A stretch of 64,000 bases of DNA, taken from positions 806,001 through 870,000 of the forward strand of contig NZ_CP094824.1 in assembly GCF_025561425.1 (NCBI RefSeq), written 5' to 3'. A program made the position numbers and the translations under genes. This DNA comes from Mammaliicoccus sciuri (GTDB lineage Bacteria; Bacillota; Bacilli; Staphylococcales; Staphylococcaceae). Positions 16,399 through 25,718 of this stretch are shown in pieces. Each line of letters opens with the position of its first letter. Within the stretch, counting starts at the first letter, position 1. The notes below the pieces were generated by a model that saw only the letters and a program-made list of their open reading frames with translations, ran no database searches and was not told the origin of the DNA.

Positions 16399-16518
16399 TG
16401 TAACGATCAGAATTCGAAGAAATGGTAATAAGAACGCGCTAACTACCATAATTCGGAAAAGTGGTAATAAGAACGCACTCTCGTTAGGGACATTATTCAG
16501 AATTCTGTCCGTAAGCTC
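16399..16518. repeat. Degenerate tandem array, three units of about 40 bp
   Basis: Units begin near 16399, 16439 and 16478. The first two share AATTCG-A-AA-TGGTAATAAGAACGC. In the second, TACCA (16444-16448) pairs with TGGTA (16462-16466) across 13 bases. In the third, GGACA (16488-16492) pairs with TGTCC (16506-16510), also across 13 bases. Same subfamily as the array at 40578. Confidence 0.75.
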
Positions 16519-16564
16519 CACATACAAGCTCATTCTTAAATTATGTTTTCTTATTAACTCATAT

Positions 16565-16578
16565 TGTTAACGCTTACC
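16565..16578. promoter_or_regulatory. Possible cre-like site before dhaK
   Basis: TGTTAACGCTTACC matches the cre consensus at 12 of 14 positions. A TATAAT lies at 16592-16597, but a good -35 at 17 bases is lacking, so the promoter is uncertain. Confidence 0.3.
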
Positions 16579-16634
16579 TAACTAAACGTTTTATAATGGA
16601 ATAGAAAACATAGAATTCAACGGGAGGTCATTAT

Positions 16635-17600
16635 ATGAAGAAATTAATGAATGAAAAAACAAACTTTGTAGCGGATATGCTTAAGGGAATCGAAGTGATG
16701 GATAACTCAGTTGAAATTATTAGCGATAATGTTGTCGTTCGTACAAATGTTAAAAAGAGTGGTGTTGCTTTAGTTTCTGGTGGTGGTTCTGGTCATGAAC
16801 CGACGCATGCTGGTTATGTTGCTGAAGGTATGTTAGATGCAGCTGTATGTGGTGAAGTCTTTACTTCTCCTACACCGGATAAGATTCTCGAAGCAATTAA
16901 ACATGTCGCGACTGATGAAGGTGTCTTATTAATCATTAAGAACTATGCCGGAGATGTTATGAACTTTGAAATGGCGCAAGAGATGGCCGAAATGGAAGGT
17001 ATTTCTTGCCAATCCGTTATCGTACGTGATGATATTTCTATTGAAAATGAACAAGATAGAAGAGGTGTAGCGGGTACAGTTCTTGTACATAAGTATGCCG
17101 GCTATCTATCTGATAATGGATATAACTTAGCAGCTATTAAAGAAAAAGTAGAATCATTTATTGAAAACATTAGAACGATTGGAATGGCCATTTATCCTTG
17201 TTTAGTACCAACAACAGGTCAATACGGATTTGATTTAGATGATAATAAAATGGAGATTGGTATTGGTATTCATGGTGAACGTGGTATTTATCAAGAAAAT
17301 ATTGAAACAATCGATAAAATCATTAACCGTTTAATGCATGAACTTGAAAAGGAAGTTTCTGATAAATCATTAATCGTTATGATTAATGGTATGGGTGCGA
17401 CACCAGATTCAGAACTTGCAATCATCGCGCATTATTTTAATGAATATGCAGAACAAAATGAATTAGATGTTAAAAAGTACTTTGTTGGCAATTATATGAC
17501 GGCACTAGATATGCAAGGATTTTCTATTACATTAGTGCCTTATCAACAAGAAGTTGAAGAAGCATTTAACGCACCGACAGAAAGTAAATATTTTAAATAG
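16635..17600 (+). CDS. dhaK: Dihydroxyacetone kinase subunit DhaK
   Basis: The 321-residue substrate-binding subunit of PTS-dependent dihydroxyacetone kinase. It binds dihydroxyacetone through a hemiaminal bond to a histidine, here the His in IGIGIHGERGIY (about residue 217). The GGGSGHEPTHAGYV loop near residue 50 and NGMGATPDSELAI also match the family. The ATG at 16635 follows GGGAGGTC. It is the first of three tightly spaced genes dhaK-dhaL-dhaM. Product: dihydroxyacetone phosphate, feeding glycolysis. Confidence 0.95.
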   Translation: MKKLMNEKTNFVADMLKGIEVMDNSVEIISDNVVVRTNVKKSGVALVSGGGSGHEPTHAGYVAEGMLDAAVCGEVFTSPTPDKILEAIKHVATDEGVLLIIKNYAGDVMNFEMAQEMAEMEGISCQSVIVRDDISIENEQDRRGVAGTVLVHKYAGYLSDNGYNLAAIKEKVESFIENIRTIGMAIYPCLVPTTGQYGFDLDDNKMEIGIGIHGERGIYQENIETIDKIINRLMHELEKEVSDKSLIVMINGMGATPDSELAIIAHYFNEYAEQNELDVKKYFVGNYMTALDMQGFSITLVPYQQEVEEAFNAPTESKYFK

Positions 17601-17612
17601 GAGGCATTTTAA

Positions 17613-18188
17613 ATGAACGCAGAAACATTGTTGAACAAACTTAAAGAATTAAGTCATACATTTGAACAAGAAGAACAAAATTTAACACAATTAGACAGAG
17701 CAATTGGTGATGGCGACCATGGTGTTAATATGTTACGCGGATTTAAAGCAGTAGACGAAAAAGTTACAGGAGATACAGTAAGTGATGTATTGAAATCTAC
17801 GGGTATGACTTTAATGAGTTCAGTAGGTGGTGCATCAGGTCCACTGTATGGATTTAGCTTTGTTAAAATGGCAGGTCTAGATTATGACGAAATCACTTCT
17901 GATAATTTATTAGAATATATAAATACTTTTAAAGATGCTGTTGCTGCTAGAGGTAAAGTATCAGGTGGAGAAAAAACAATGTATGATGTGTTGTTAAAAG
18001 CCTCAGATCATTTATCGAATGGGGATAAATTATCTGAAGAGGTGTTGCAACAGTTCGCTGAAGATACGAAAGATTTAGAAGCAACTAAAGGCAGAGCATC
18101 CTATTTCAAAAAGGATTCTATAGGACATATAGATCCTGGTGCACAAAGTATGGTATATGTATTAAAAGCTTTAAGTGAGGATGTGTAA
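17613..18188 (+). CDS. dhaL: Dihydroxyacetone kinase subunit DhaL
   Basis: The 191-residue subunit that holds a tightly bound ADP, which is rephosphorylated by DhaM and used to phosphorylate the substrate on DhaK. The nucleotide/metal site is seen in DRAIGDGDHGVNM, with its conserved aspartates, and in SVGGASGPLYG. GRASYFKKDSIGHIDPGAQS is the typical C-terminal segment. The ATG at 17613 follows AGGAGGC. Twelve bases after dhaK and two before dhaM. Confidence 0.95.
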   Translation: MNAETLLNKLKELSHTFEQEEQNLTQLDRAIGDGDHGVNMLRGFKAVDEKVTGDTVSDVLKSTGMTLMSSVGGASGPLYGFSFVKMAGLDYDEITSDNLLEYINTFKDAVAARGKVSGGEKTMYDVLLKASDHLSNGDKLSEEVLQQFAEDTKDLEATKGRASYFKKDSIGHIDPGAQSMVYVLKALSEDV

Positions 18189-18190
18189 AC

Positions 18191-18559
18191 ATGGCGACAA
18201 TAGGTATTATTAGTCATAGTAACGATATCGCACAAGGTGTAAAAGCATTATTGGAGCAAATGTCTCCAAGTGTCACAGTAATCGCAAAAGGCGGGACAAA
18301 TGAAGGTGGTATCGGTACAAGTATTGATACAGTTAATGAAGTGATTGATGCATTAACTGAAGATGCATTGTTATTTTATGATATTGGTTCATCTGAAATG
18401 AATTTAGAAATGGCGTTAGACTTATATGATGGTGAACATAAATTGTATAAAGTAGACGGTCCAATTGTAGAAGGTGCATTTTTAGCAAGTGTATCTTTAT
18501 CAACAGGTGCAACATTAGAAGAAGCAATGGAAAGTATTAAAAGAGAATTTCATCAATAA
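18191..18559 (+). CDS. dhaM: Dihydroxyacetone kinase phosphotransfer subunit DhaM
   Basis: A 122-residue EIIA-mannose-like protein. His9 in GIISHSNDIAQGV is the expected phosphorylation site, receiving phosphate from HPr of the PTS. This is the short single-domain form found in Firmicutes, not the multidomain enterobacterial one. Its ATG is two bases after the dhaL stop. Its presence shows the kinase uses phosphoenolpyruvate, not ATP. Confidence 0.93.
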   Translation: MATIGIISHSNDIAQGVKALLEQMSPSVTVIAKGGTNEGGIGTSIDTVNEVIDALTEDALLFYDIGSSEMNLEMALDLYDGEHKLYKVDGPIVEGAFLASVSLSTGATLEEAMESIKREFHQ

Positions 18560-18638
18560 TTTAAATTCTTTAAGATGAAATATATTTTAAATGATATAAT
18601 TGCTCTACTAATGATTTTAACAAGGTGGAGAAAGTAGA

Positions 18639-19367
18639 ATGAAGATATCGAACAAGAAATTATACGAAAAAGTTGCAGATGTCATCATATTAGATATTAA
18701 TGAAGGTCGTTTGAAAATAGGAGACCGCTTACCATCTATAAAGGCTTTATCTGAAAGTTTTGGGGTAGGACAAGCAACGATAAGAGAAGCATTGAATGCG
18801 TTAAGAGCAATGGGCTATGTAGAAATTAAACACGGGCAAGGGACTTTCATCGTTGAAAGAGAAGAAGTTTATTTTAATATCGAAGCAATTAATGGAGACG
18901 TTAAAGATATTGAAAATTTACTAGAGGTCCGTAAAATTGTTGAAGTCGGTGTATCAAGACTAGCAGCTGAAAAAAGAACGGATGATGACTTGCATGCTAT
19001 TGAATCTGCATTAAAAGACATGAAACAAGCCATTCAAGACAATGAATTAGGAGAAGCTTCTGATTTGAAATTTCATTTAGCTGTAGTAGAAGCGGCTAAA
19101 AATGATATGCTTAAACAATTATTGTTAAATGTATCTGAAATTATGAGGCATACAATGAAAGAAACGAGAAGGATTTATTTATATACGAAAAGTAAATCAA
19201 TCGAGAAGTTGTATAACGAGCATAAAGAAATTTTTGAAGCTATTAAATCTCAAAACGCAGAGCTTGCGCAACATAAGATGGCATTTCATTTAGAAGAAGT
19301 AGAAAAAGTTGTAATCAGTAATATTAAAAAAAGAACAATAATACTTGATGATGATAACTGCTATTGA
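18639..19367 (+). CDS. GntR/FadR-type transcriptional regulator
   Basis: A 242-residue regulator with an N-terminal winged helix (RLPSIKALSESFGVGQATIREALNAL, split here over residues 28-53, then GYVEIKHGQGTFIVER) and a C-terminal all-helical FCD domain with candidate metal-binding His residues (FHLAVVEA and FHLEEVE). FCD regulators usually sense organic acids or sugar acids. It lies alone between dhaM and the AbgT transporter gene, with TATAAT at 18595-18600 and AAGGTGGAG before the ATG. Possible targets are itself and the AbgT gene; this is not shown by the sequence. Confidence 0.88.
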   Translation: MKISNKKLYEKVADVIILDINEGRLKIGDRLPSIKALSESFGVGQATIREALNALRAMGYVEIKHGQGTFIVEREEVYFNIEAINGDVKDIENLLEVRKIVEVGVSRLAAEKRTDDDLHAIESALKDMKQAIQDNELGEASDLKFHLAVVEAAKNDMLKQLLLNVSEIMRHTMKETRRIYLYTKSKSIEKLYNEHKEIFEAIKSQNAELAQHKMAFHLEEVEKVVISNIKKRTIILDDDNCY

Positions 19368-19398
19368 TGTCTAATATAGACATGATAGCAGTTTTTTA
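19356..19398 (+). terminator. Terminator overlapping the regulator stop
   Basis: AACTGCTAT (19356-19364) pairs with ATAGCAGTT (19385-19393), and ATGTC with GACAT inside it. T residues follow. The left arm contains the last codons of the GntR gene. Confidence 0.88.
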
Positions 19399-19756
19399 TT
19401 TTATGCAAAATTAAAAGCGATAAGCTTCAGGAGGCTTATCGCTTTAGGGTATGTAACCCCATCCGTTCCATTTCATAATCATATATAAAGACTTCTTACA
19501 GTTAATAATAAATTGCATGATGTCTATTCGAAAATGAAGTGCATTTATTACAACTTATCATCTGTATACTTAGTATAAGGTCAACGGTGCACTTTATCAA
19601 TGTTAATTCTTAAAAAAAGATGCCAAATTTACACTTAATTGTGATTTAAAAATTTATATAAAGACTTGTTATAAAAAAATGTAAAATTATCAGAACCTTC
19701 AAAAAATAAACACAGTTTGATATACTGATTTTAATTTACTGATGGGAGGATAATAT
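19399..19756. other. Gene-free stretch before the AbgT gene
   Basis: This 358-base AT-rich stretch holds a perfect 12-bp hairpin, AAAGCGATAAGC/GCTTATCGCTTT (19414-19445), without a T run. I see no ORF with a ribosome site, no tRNA-like fold and no riboswitch motif. The promoter of the AbgT gene is probably in the last 100 bases but I cannot place it with confidence. Confidence 0.5.
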
Positions 19757-21292
19757 ATGAATCAAACAAAAGAAAAAGTTTCAATCATTAATAGATTTCT
19801 AAATTTAATAGAAAGAGCAGGGAATAGATTACCCGATCCGAGTATACTATTTTTCTTCTTATGTGCAGCGTTAATATTTCTGTCTTGGTTTATTTCATTA
19901 TTTCACGTAAAAGTGGAAAGTCCTGCAACTGGGAAGACTGTAGAAGTTACAAATTTAATTTCTAGAGAAGGTTTTGGAAAAATTATTAGTGAATCTATCA
20001 CGAATTTTTCAGAATTTCCTGCGTTAGGTTTAGTACTAGCAGTTATGTTAGGGATAGGTGTTGCTGAGAAGACGGGTTATTTTGATAAGTTAATGATCCA
20101 AGTTGTTCAAAAAGCACCTAGAAAAATTATCGTACCCATTATTATTTTGGTAGGTATTATCGGTAATGCTGCAGGAGATGCAGCACCAGTCGTGTTACCA
20201 CCATTAACAGCGTTAGTCTTTATAAAGTTAGGTTATCATCCGATTGCTGGACTTGCGATGGCTTATGCCTCAGCACTAGGTGCATTTGCTGCGAACGTTA
20301 CGTTAGGTATGAGTGATGCGTTAGTATATGCGTTTACGAAACCAGCAGCTGAAATCATTGATAAAGACATCAATTTAAATGTTGCGATGAACTGGTATTT
20401 TATTGCAGCATCAACAATTATCCTATTACCAGCAATTTATTTTGTCAGTATGAAAGTCGTTATTCCGCGTTTAGGTACATACAAATCTGATGAAGGCTCT
20501 GAGGATCAAAGTGATGATAATGAAATTAGTGCAAAAGAAAGTAAAGCATTGAAGTTTGCGAATATTAGTTTCTTTGTTGTTATAGCGTTATTACTTGCTT
20601 TAGCAATTCCTGAAAATGGTTGGTTAAGAAATCCAAAGACAGGTAGTTTAATTGATAAAGCACCGTTAATGGATGGTGTAGGTATCATTATTTTAGTTAT
20701 CTTTTTCGTGCCTGGTTTTGTATATGGTATTCTTTCAGGGAAAATCTCAAATACAAAAGATTTAGGAAAAATGTTATCAGATTCCATGTCCACAATGGGT
20801 AGCTTTATCGTTATTGTGTTCTTTGCTGCTCAACTTTTAGCATATTTAGAATGGAGTAATTTAGGTATTGTCATTTCTGTAAAAGGTGCAGAATTATTAC
20901 AAGGTCAAAATGGAGTCATCTTGATTATTGGATTTATCATTCTAAGTTGTCTAATCAACCTATTAATCGGAAGTGCCTCAGCTAAATGGGCGATATTAGC
21001 ACCAATCTTTATACCAATGTTTATGTTATTAGGTTATCATCCAGCATTTACGCAAATGGTTTATCGTATCGGTGATTCCATAACAAATCCGATTACACCA
21101 ATGATGCCGTACTTACCATTATTACTTTCATATGCTCAAAAATATGATAAAAATATGAAACTAGGTACATTAATTTCAAGTTTAATGCCATATTCAATTG
21201 TGTTAGGAATCGTTTGGCCGTTATTCATGATTATTTGGTTCTTACTGGGTATTCCATTAGGACCAGGTGGAGATATTCATTTGAATAAATAG
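19757..21292 (+). CDS. AbgT-family transporter
   Basis: A 511-residue membrane protein of the AbgT family (p-aminobenzoyl-glutamate importer or sulfonamide exporter; Na+- or H+-coupled). About 11-13 helices are expected. The N-terminal ERAGNRLPDPSILFFFL and the motifs GNAAGDAAPVVLPPL and RIGDSITNPITPMMPYLPL are diagnostic. The family's proposed substrates include folate breakdown products and antimetabolites. The ATG at 19757 follows GGGAGGA. It is monocistronic, about 390 bases after the GntR-type regulator. Confidence 0.92.
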   Translation: MNQTKEKVSIINRFLNLIERAGNRLPDPSILFFFLCAALIFLSWFISLFHVKVESPATGKTVEVTNLISREGFGKIISESITNFSEFPALGLVLAVMLGIGVAEKTGYFDKLMIQVVQKAPRKIIVPIIILVGIIGNAAGDAAPVVLPPLTALVFIKLGYHPIAGLAMAYASALGAFAANVTLGMSDALVYAFTKPAAEIIDKDINLNVAMNWYFIAASTIILLPAIYFVSMKVVIPRLGTYKSDEGSEDQSDDNEISAKESKALKFANISFFVVIALLLALAIPENGWLRNPKTGSLIDKAPLMDGVGIIILVIFFVPGFVYGILSGKISNTKDLGKMLSDSMSTMGSFIVIVFFAAQLLAYLEWSNLGIVISVKGAELLQGQNGVILIIGFIILSCLINLLIGSASAKWAILAPIFIPMFMLLGYHPAFTQMVYRIGDSITNPITPMMPYLPLLLSYAQKYDKNMKLGTLISSLMPYSIVLGIVWPLFMIIWFLLGIPLGPGGDIHLNK

Positions 21293-21465
21293 TATTATAC
21301 ATTTTAATAATTATAAAATTTTTAATAGTTATAAATTCAATCTATCTGTGTTATGAGTATTCCACAATATAGTGTCGTTATGGTACAATCACCATTGGTA
21401 CATTAAAACGATTATAAAAATAAGCGGTATACAATATATAACAACAATTAGAAAAGGATGATTGA

Positions 21466-22407
21466 ATGTCTCCATTAATTTTAAAGCCTGTATTCAAAGA
21501 ACGTATATGGGGTGGTAGAAATTTAGAAAATATGGGATATAACCTGCCTGAAGGACGAATCGGTGAATGTTGGGGGATATCTGCACATGTAAATGGGCCA
21601 AACGAAATCGCAAACGGACCATATAAATGGAAAACTTTAGATGAAGTTTGGTTAAATCACCCAGAACTTTTCGGCAATCCTACAGAAGAAAAGTTCCCAT
21701 TATTAACTAAGATTCTTGATGCAAATGATCAACTATCTGTACAAGTACATCCTGATGATAGATATGCACATGAACATGAAAATGGTGAATTTGGTAAGAC
21801 AGAATGTTGGTATATTATAGATGCTAAAGAAGATGCAGAAATTATATATGGCACGTACGCAAACACAAAACAACAATTAGAAGAATTTATTCAGAATGAA
21901 GATTGGGATCATTTATTTAAACGTGTAAAAGTAGAAAAAGGAGACTTCTTCTATGTACCTAGTGGAACAGTTCACGCAATAGGTAGTGGTATTATGATTC
22001 TAGAAACACAACAAAATTCTGATACAACTTATAGAATTTACGATTATGACAGAATTGATAAAGACGGCAAGAAGAGAGAACTACATTTAGATAAGAGTAT
22101 CGATGTTATAACAGTCGGTGCACAAAGTCCAAATGTACCACCTAAAAAGATTGATGATGAAGACCAAAAAGGAACATTATTAATCGAAAGTGAATTCTTT
22201 ACAGTTGCTAAGTGGGAAATTAGTGGGACGTTTAATTTTAGAAAACCTAGAGACTATTGCTTAGTAAGTGTGATAGCCGGAAGCGGAGAAATCATTACAG
22301 ATGGTAATGTATTTGAAGTAGAAAAAGGCAATCATTTAATCATGACAGCAGATGATTTAGATAATCACATAAATGGTGAATTAGAAGTCATCATTAGTTA
22401 TGTGTAG
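21466..22407 (+). CDS. manA: Mannose-6-phosphate isomerase, class I
   Basis: A 313-residue cupin-fold zinc enzyme interconverting mannose 6-phosphate and fructose 6-phosphate. LKPVFKERIWGGRNLE is the typical N-terminus, LSVQVHPDDRYAHEHE and KTECWYIIDA supply zinc ligands, and YVPSGTVHAIG plus ILETQQNSDTTYRIYDYDR are the catalytic-face motifs. The ATG at 21466 follows AAAAGGATG. No mannose PTS lies beside it, so it probably serves sugar nucleotide supply or mannose entry from elsewhere. Confidence 0.95.
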   Translation: MSPLILKPVFKERIWGGRNLENMGYNLPEGRIGECWGISAHVNGPNEIANGPYKWKTLDEVWLNHPELFGNPTEEKFPLLTKILDANDQLSVQVHPDDRYAHEHENGEFGKTECWYIIDAKEDAEIIYGTYANTKQQLEEFIQNEDWDHLFKRVKVEKGDFFYVPSGTVHAIGSGIMILETQQNSDTTYRIYDYDRIDKDGKKRELHLDKSIDVITVGAQSPNVPPKKIDDEDQKGTLLIESEFFTVAKWEISGTFNFRKPRDYCLVSVIAGSGEIITDGNVFEVEKGNHLIMTADDLDNHINGELEVIISYV

Positions 22408-22422
22408 ATTGGGGTCTATCAA

Positions 22423-22653
22423 ATGAAAAAATTTCTATATTTATCATTAGTATGTGCAGTCATTGCAGGATTAGGTTTATTTTTCGGAATGCCTAAGTAT
22501 CCAACGCCAGTCATTCCATTTATCATAGCGTTAATTGGTTTAATACTTGCAATCTCTACATTAAAAGACAAAGACATATCAGCAGGACTCAAAATAGGCG
22601 GCATATTAGTCAACCTTATGCCATGCTTAGCAGGGTTATCGTTGATCGTATAA
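22423..22653 (+). CDS. Small membrane protein, 76 residues
   Basis: A very hydrophobic protein with two or three membrane segments: about residues 4-22, 28-46 and 56-74. The N-terminal MKKFLYLSLVCAVIAGLGLFF could also be read as a signal anchor. I do not recognise the family; small proteins of this type accompany manA in some staphylococci. The ATG at 22423 lies 15 bases after the manA stop and follows GGGG. A 20-bp perfect hairpin follows immediately. Confidence 0.65.
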   Translation: MKKFLYLSLVCAVIAGLGLFFGMPKYPTPVIPFIIALIGLILAISTLKDKDISAGLKIGGILVNLMPCLAGLSLIV

Positions 22654-22660
22654 AGCATAA

Positions 22661-22707
22661 TAAATCAACAGTAGAAATTCTGTAAAAGAATTTCTACTGT
22701 TGATTTA
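22661..22707. terminator. Perfect 20-bp hairpin after the manA unit
   Basis: TAAATCAACAGTAGAAATTC is perfectly repeated in inverse across a 7-base loop (TGTAAAA). No T run follows, so it may act as an mRNA 3-prime stabiliser or a weak terminator. Confidence 0.6.
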
Positions 22708-22776
22708 TGTATGATAGGATAATATCGCACGAAGACTTTGAACATAACCCTGTCAAGTAGACACTAAAAAAAGTAA

Positions 22777-23682
22777 TCAATATGTTGGCTGTGCTTTTAT
22801 AAGCGCAGCCATTTTTAATGAAATTCTTTTAGAATTATAAAATTTTATATATTCATTTATTTGCTTTGTGGCGTGTTTTATATCATTGAATGTTTGAGAT
22901 TTGTCTTTGAATACCTCTGATTTGAGTAACCCCCAAAAGCCTTCCATAGGACCATTATCAATACATCTACCTACACGAGACATGCTTTGCTTCATAGAAG
23001 CATTTTTAATCATCTCTCTAAATAGAACACTCGTATATTGGAATCCTCTGTCGCTATGAAATATAATGCCTTCGGTATTTCTTTTAATTATGGCTTTGTT
23101 AAAGGTATCGTATACAAGCTTATTATTGTTTTGAGATGAGACTACATGGCTGATGACTTTCTTAGCACCTAAATCATAAATAGCGCTTAAATACACTTTA
23201 GATCCATTTTTCAATTTAAATTCTGTCACATCTGTTAACCAGACCTTATTAACTTTACTTGTTGTAAATTTTCTGTTTAGGATATTTTGAGAAGTGATTT
23301 CTGGCTTACTAAGTTTATATTGCCTTCTCTTTTTTCTAATGACAGCTTTTAATCCATACTTCTTCATAATTCTATATACGCGTTTATGATTAACCTGGAA
23401 TTTAGTATATAATCTCAGATAAATATAAATTCTTCGATATCCATATATGCCATCATGTTCATGATAAATCCTGAAAATCTCATCTTTTAATTCGTTATTG
23501 AATCTTTCAGATTCTGAAACCTCTCTGTTTTTCCATTTATAATAACTTGCTCTCGATATTTCAAGTGCGGCGCATATCCATTTGATTGGATACTTATCTT
23601 TTAATGCTTCGATTGTCTTGTATGCTGCTATTTGCTTGATTTTCGATTCATCAACTGCCTCTCTATTTCTTCCTGCTTTTTT
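22777..23682 (-). CDS. IS3 transposase OrfB (DDE integrase, by frameshift)
   Basis: The catalytic part of the transposase, open from the slippery site to TGA at 22779. It begins with an HTH_21-type segment (WICAALEISRASYYKW, then GIYGYRRIYI and VNHKRVYRIMKKYGL) and continues into an RNase H-like integrase core. The DDE triad is visible: Asp in VWLTDVTEFK, Asp in IIFHSDRGFQYTS, and Glu in WGLLKSEVF. The first ATG of the frame is at 23367, inside the conserved region, so expression should be as an OrfAB fusion through -1 frameshifting rather than from that ATG. Confidence 0.9.
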   Translation of the reverse strand, partial: KKAGRNREAVDESKIKQIAAYKTIEALKDKYPIKWICAALEISRASYYKWKNREVSESERFNNELKDEIFRIYHEHDGIYGYRRIYIYLRLYTKFQVNHKRVYRIMKKYGLKAVIRKKRRQYKLSKPEITSQNILNRKFTTSKVNKVWLTDVTEFKLKNGSKVYLSAIYDLGAKKVISHVVSSQNNNKLVYDTFNKAIIKRNTEGIIFHSDRGFQYTSVLFREMIKNASMKQSMSRVGRCIDNGPMEGFWGLLKSEVFKDKSQTFNDIKHATKQINEYIKFYNSKRISLKMAALIKAQPTY

Positions 23683-24329
23683 AATACCTCATTCTCCATT
23701 TGGAGAAATTTATTTCTTTGTTCAAGTGCTTTTATTTTTAATTCAAGTTCTTCTTCTCTAGTTAAAGCTTCAACTGGTTTTCCTTTACCTCTACCATCTA
23801 CTAAACCAATATCACCATGTTTTTCATACTTTTTTACCCAATTATAGACTTGTGAATAGTTAACTTGGTACTTTTCAGCTGTCTTATTAAAGTCTCTATT
23901 ATTTTCAATACAATATTTAGCTATTTCAATTCTCTCTTCAAATGTTGTTTTTCTAGTATTCATAGTGTCTACCTCCAGATATGGAAAATAAGATTTATTT
24001 TCCTTTCCTTCAGTATACTTTTCCACCCAATTTTTTAAAGTAGCATGATGTGAAATATTGTAATAGGCTGCTAGATCTGAATACGTCTTATTAGTCTCTA
24101 GATATTCTTTAACAACTTTTTCTTTAAATTCGCGTGTATAGATTTTATTTCGATTCTTATTTATAAGTGCTGTTATACCATGTTGCTTATACACTTTATA
24201 TTTAAATCGAATCACACTATCACTAATATCTAAATTTAACTTATCAATTACATTTTGAAAGGAATAACCCTTTTCATGCAAATCGAAGATTTCCTGATAC
24301 AGTTTAACAGGTAGTCTAGTTTTATACAT
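23628..24329 (-). CDS. IS3 transposase OrfA (DNA-binding)
   Basis: A 233-residue DNA-binding protein of the IS150 group with repeated helix-turn-helix units: about residues 10-60 (ISDSVIRFKYKVYKQHG), 65-105 (YYNISHHATLKNWVEKY) and 125-175 (YQVNYSQVYNWVKKYEKHG). A leucine-zipper-like coiled coil follows (ELKIKALEQRNKFLQMENEV, split), used for OrfA-OrfAB pairing. Translation starts at ATG 24329 after AGGAGG. Its end overlaps the orfB frame by about 55 bases. Confidence 0.9.
   Translation of the reverse strand: MYKTRLPVKLYQEIFDLHEKGYSFQNVIDKLNLDISDSVIRFKYKVYKQHGITALINKNRNKIYTREFKEKVVKEYLETNKTYSDLAAYYNISHHATLKNWVEKYTEGKENKSYFPYLEVDTMNTRKTTFEERIEIAKYCIENNRDFNKTAEKYQVNYSQVYNWVKKYEKHGDIGLVDGRGKGKPVEALTREEELELKIKALEQRNKFLQMENEVLKKQEEIERQLMNRKSSK
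23676..23682 (-). promoter_or_regulatory. Programmed -1 frameshift site A AAA AAG
   Basis: In the orfA frame the codons are TTA AAA AAG. Slipping one base back enters the orfB frame, which stays open to 22777. This is the canonical heptamer for IS3 elements. Confidence 0.85.
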
Positions 24330-24648
24330 AAAAATACCTCCTATAGAGTTTTAGTTTTTTTAATGTCTATTCTATAGGGAATAATACAGAGATATCATGC
24401 GCTAAGGTACTAAATCAGGGTGTAATGTACGAACACTCATGCATATTACCTTCCTCTCACATCCAATTTATCTTTCGCTAGTTATAATATGCGATTTATT
24501 ATATTTGTTCATTTTCTAATTAATCTTTAAAAGTAATATTATAAGATTAATGAAAATGAAATAAAACTGTAATATAAACGGTAAAGATTAAGGTGTATAA
24601 TTAATAAGAATTCATAAATAAACTGTAAGAAGATGGAGGTAAGTTATT

Positions 24649-25671
24649 TTGAAGAAAAAGACAATAGCGGCATTTGTTGGTGCTTCGGTTGCAGTTGCAG
24701 TATCATCTCATCAAGCGGAAGCAGCAACTTATAAAGTTAAAAGTGGAGATTCTTTATGGCTGATTGCTGATAAACATAATACAACGATTGCGAAAATTAA
24801 AAGCTTAAATAATTTAAGTTCAAATCTTATTTTCCCTAATCAAGTATTGCAAGTTCCTGGTACTTCAAATTCATCAAATACATCGAGCACGAGCTCAAGA
24901 TCTACTTCAACTTCATCAACGACATATTACACAGTAAAATCGGGAGATACATTAGGGGTTATTGCTGGTAAATATGGTACGACGTATCAAAAAATTATGT
25001 CATTGAATGGGTTAAGCAACACGATTATTTATCCGGGACAAAAATTAAAAGTTAATGGAACAGCAACTTCTAGTAGTAACACGGGTAGCTCTAGCAACAG
25101 TGGAGCGTCTAATGCTTCAGGTAGCACTTCTACTTATACAGTTAAGTCAGGAGATTCACTATCAGCGATTGCAGCTAGATATGGAACGACATACCAAAAA
25201 ATTATGTCATTAAATGGTTTATCAAACTTTATCATTTACCCGGGACAAAAATTAAAAGTGAGTGGAACATCATCAAGTTCAGGTTCTACTTCTACTTCTA
25301 ATTCAAATAACAACAGTGGATTCACATCACCGACATTCAATCATCAAAATTTATACGACTGGGGTCAATGTACTTGGCACGTATTTAACCGTCGTAAAGC
25401 TATAGGTAAACCAATTAGTACGTATTGGTGGAATGCAAACAATTGGGCAAGTGCAGCTGCTAAAGATGGTTATGTTGTTAATCACACACCATCAGTTGGA
25501 TCAATCCTTCAATCATCAGCTGGATACTATGGTCATGTTTCATTTGTTGAAAGAATTAATTCAAACGGAAGCATTCAAGTATCAGAAATGAATTTTAGTT
25601 CATCACCAGGTGTACTAACTTACAGAACGCTACCAGCTTCTCAAGTTTCAAGTTATAATTTTATACATTAA
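24649..25671 (+). CDS. LysM-CHAP peptidoglycan hydrolase (Sle1-like)
   Basis: A 340-residue secreted wall hydrolase, most like staphylococcal Sle1/Aaa (N-acetylmuramoyl-L-alanine amidase that splits daughter cells). A 25-residue signal peptide ends HQAEA; three LysM modules follow at about 27-71, 92-137 and 162-206, joined by Ser/Thr/Asn-rich linkers; the CHAP domain runs from about 225 to 340, with the catalytic Cys in YDWGQCTWH and His in YYGHVSFVE. The start is TTG at 24649, eight bases after GGAGGT. A half-match to the WalR box (TGTAAT at 24569) lies upstream; sle1 is a known WalR target elsewhere. The IS element ends about 270 bases upstream. Confidence 0.9.
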   Translation: MKKKTIAAFVGASVAVAVSSHQAEAATYKVKSGDSLWLIADKHNTTIAKIKSLNNLSSNLIFPNQVLQVPGTSNSSNTSSTSSRSTSTSSTTYYTVKSGDTLGVIAGKYGTTYQKIMSLNGLSNTIIYPGQKLKVNGTATSSSNTGSSSNSGASNASGSTSTYTVKSGDSLSAIAARYGTTYQKIMSLNGLSNFIIYPGQKLKVSGTSSSSGSTSTSNSNNNSGFTSPTFNHQNLYDWGQCTWHVFNRRKAIGKPISTYWWNANNWASAAAKDGYVVNHTPSVGSILQSSAGYYGHVSFVERINSNGSIQVSEMNFSSSPGVLTYRTLPASQVSSYNFIH

Positions 25672-25675
25672 TATT

Positions 25676-25718
25676 GAAGAGTCTTGGACATTATGATGTG
25701 TCCTCGGCTCTTTTTTTT
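25676..25718 (+). terminator. Terminator of the LysM-CHAP gene
   Basis: AAGAGTCTTGGACA pairs with TGTCCTCGGCTCTT (two mismatches near the middle) and eight T residues follow. Confidence 0.85.

Larger units (their letters stand above)
22751..24376 (-). mobile_element. IS3-family insertion sequence (IS150-like)
   Basis: About 1.63 kb carrying overlapping orfA and orfB on the minus strand. The ends show an imperfect inverted repeat: TAGACACTAAAAAAAGT at the left (from 22758) and TAGACATTAAAAAAACT at the right, both preceded by CCCT. Exact ends are uncertain by a few bases (22748-24379 is possible), and I could not find a clear target duplication. All catalytic residues and the frameshift signal are intact, so it may be active. 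It sits between the manA unit and the LysM/CHAP gene. Confidence 0.88.

Noticed and set aside
19399-19756. Riboswitch or T-box before the AbgT gene
   Set aside because: No T-box sequence, no conserved aptamer core; only one hairpin without a T run is seen.
22751-24376. Larger mobile island around the IS element
   Set aside because: Flanking genes are ordinary chromosomal genes and no integrase, attachment site or tRNA gene is seen.
24569-24585. WalR binding site before the LysM-CHAP gene
   Set aside because: Only one half site (TGTAAT) matches well; the second is 4 of 6, so it is mentioned but not listed as a site.
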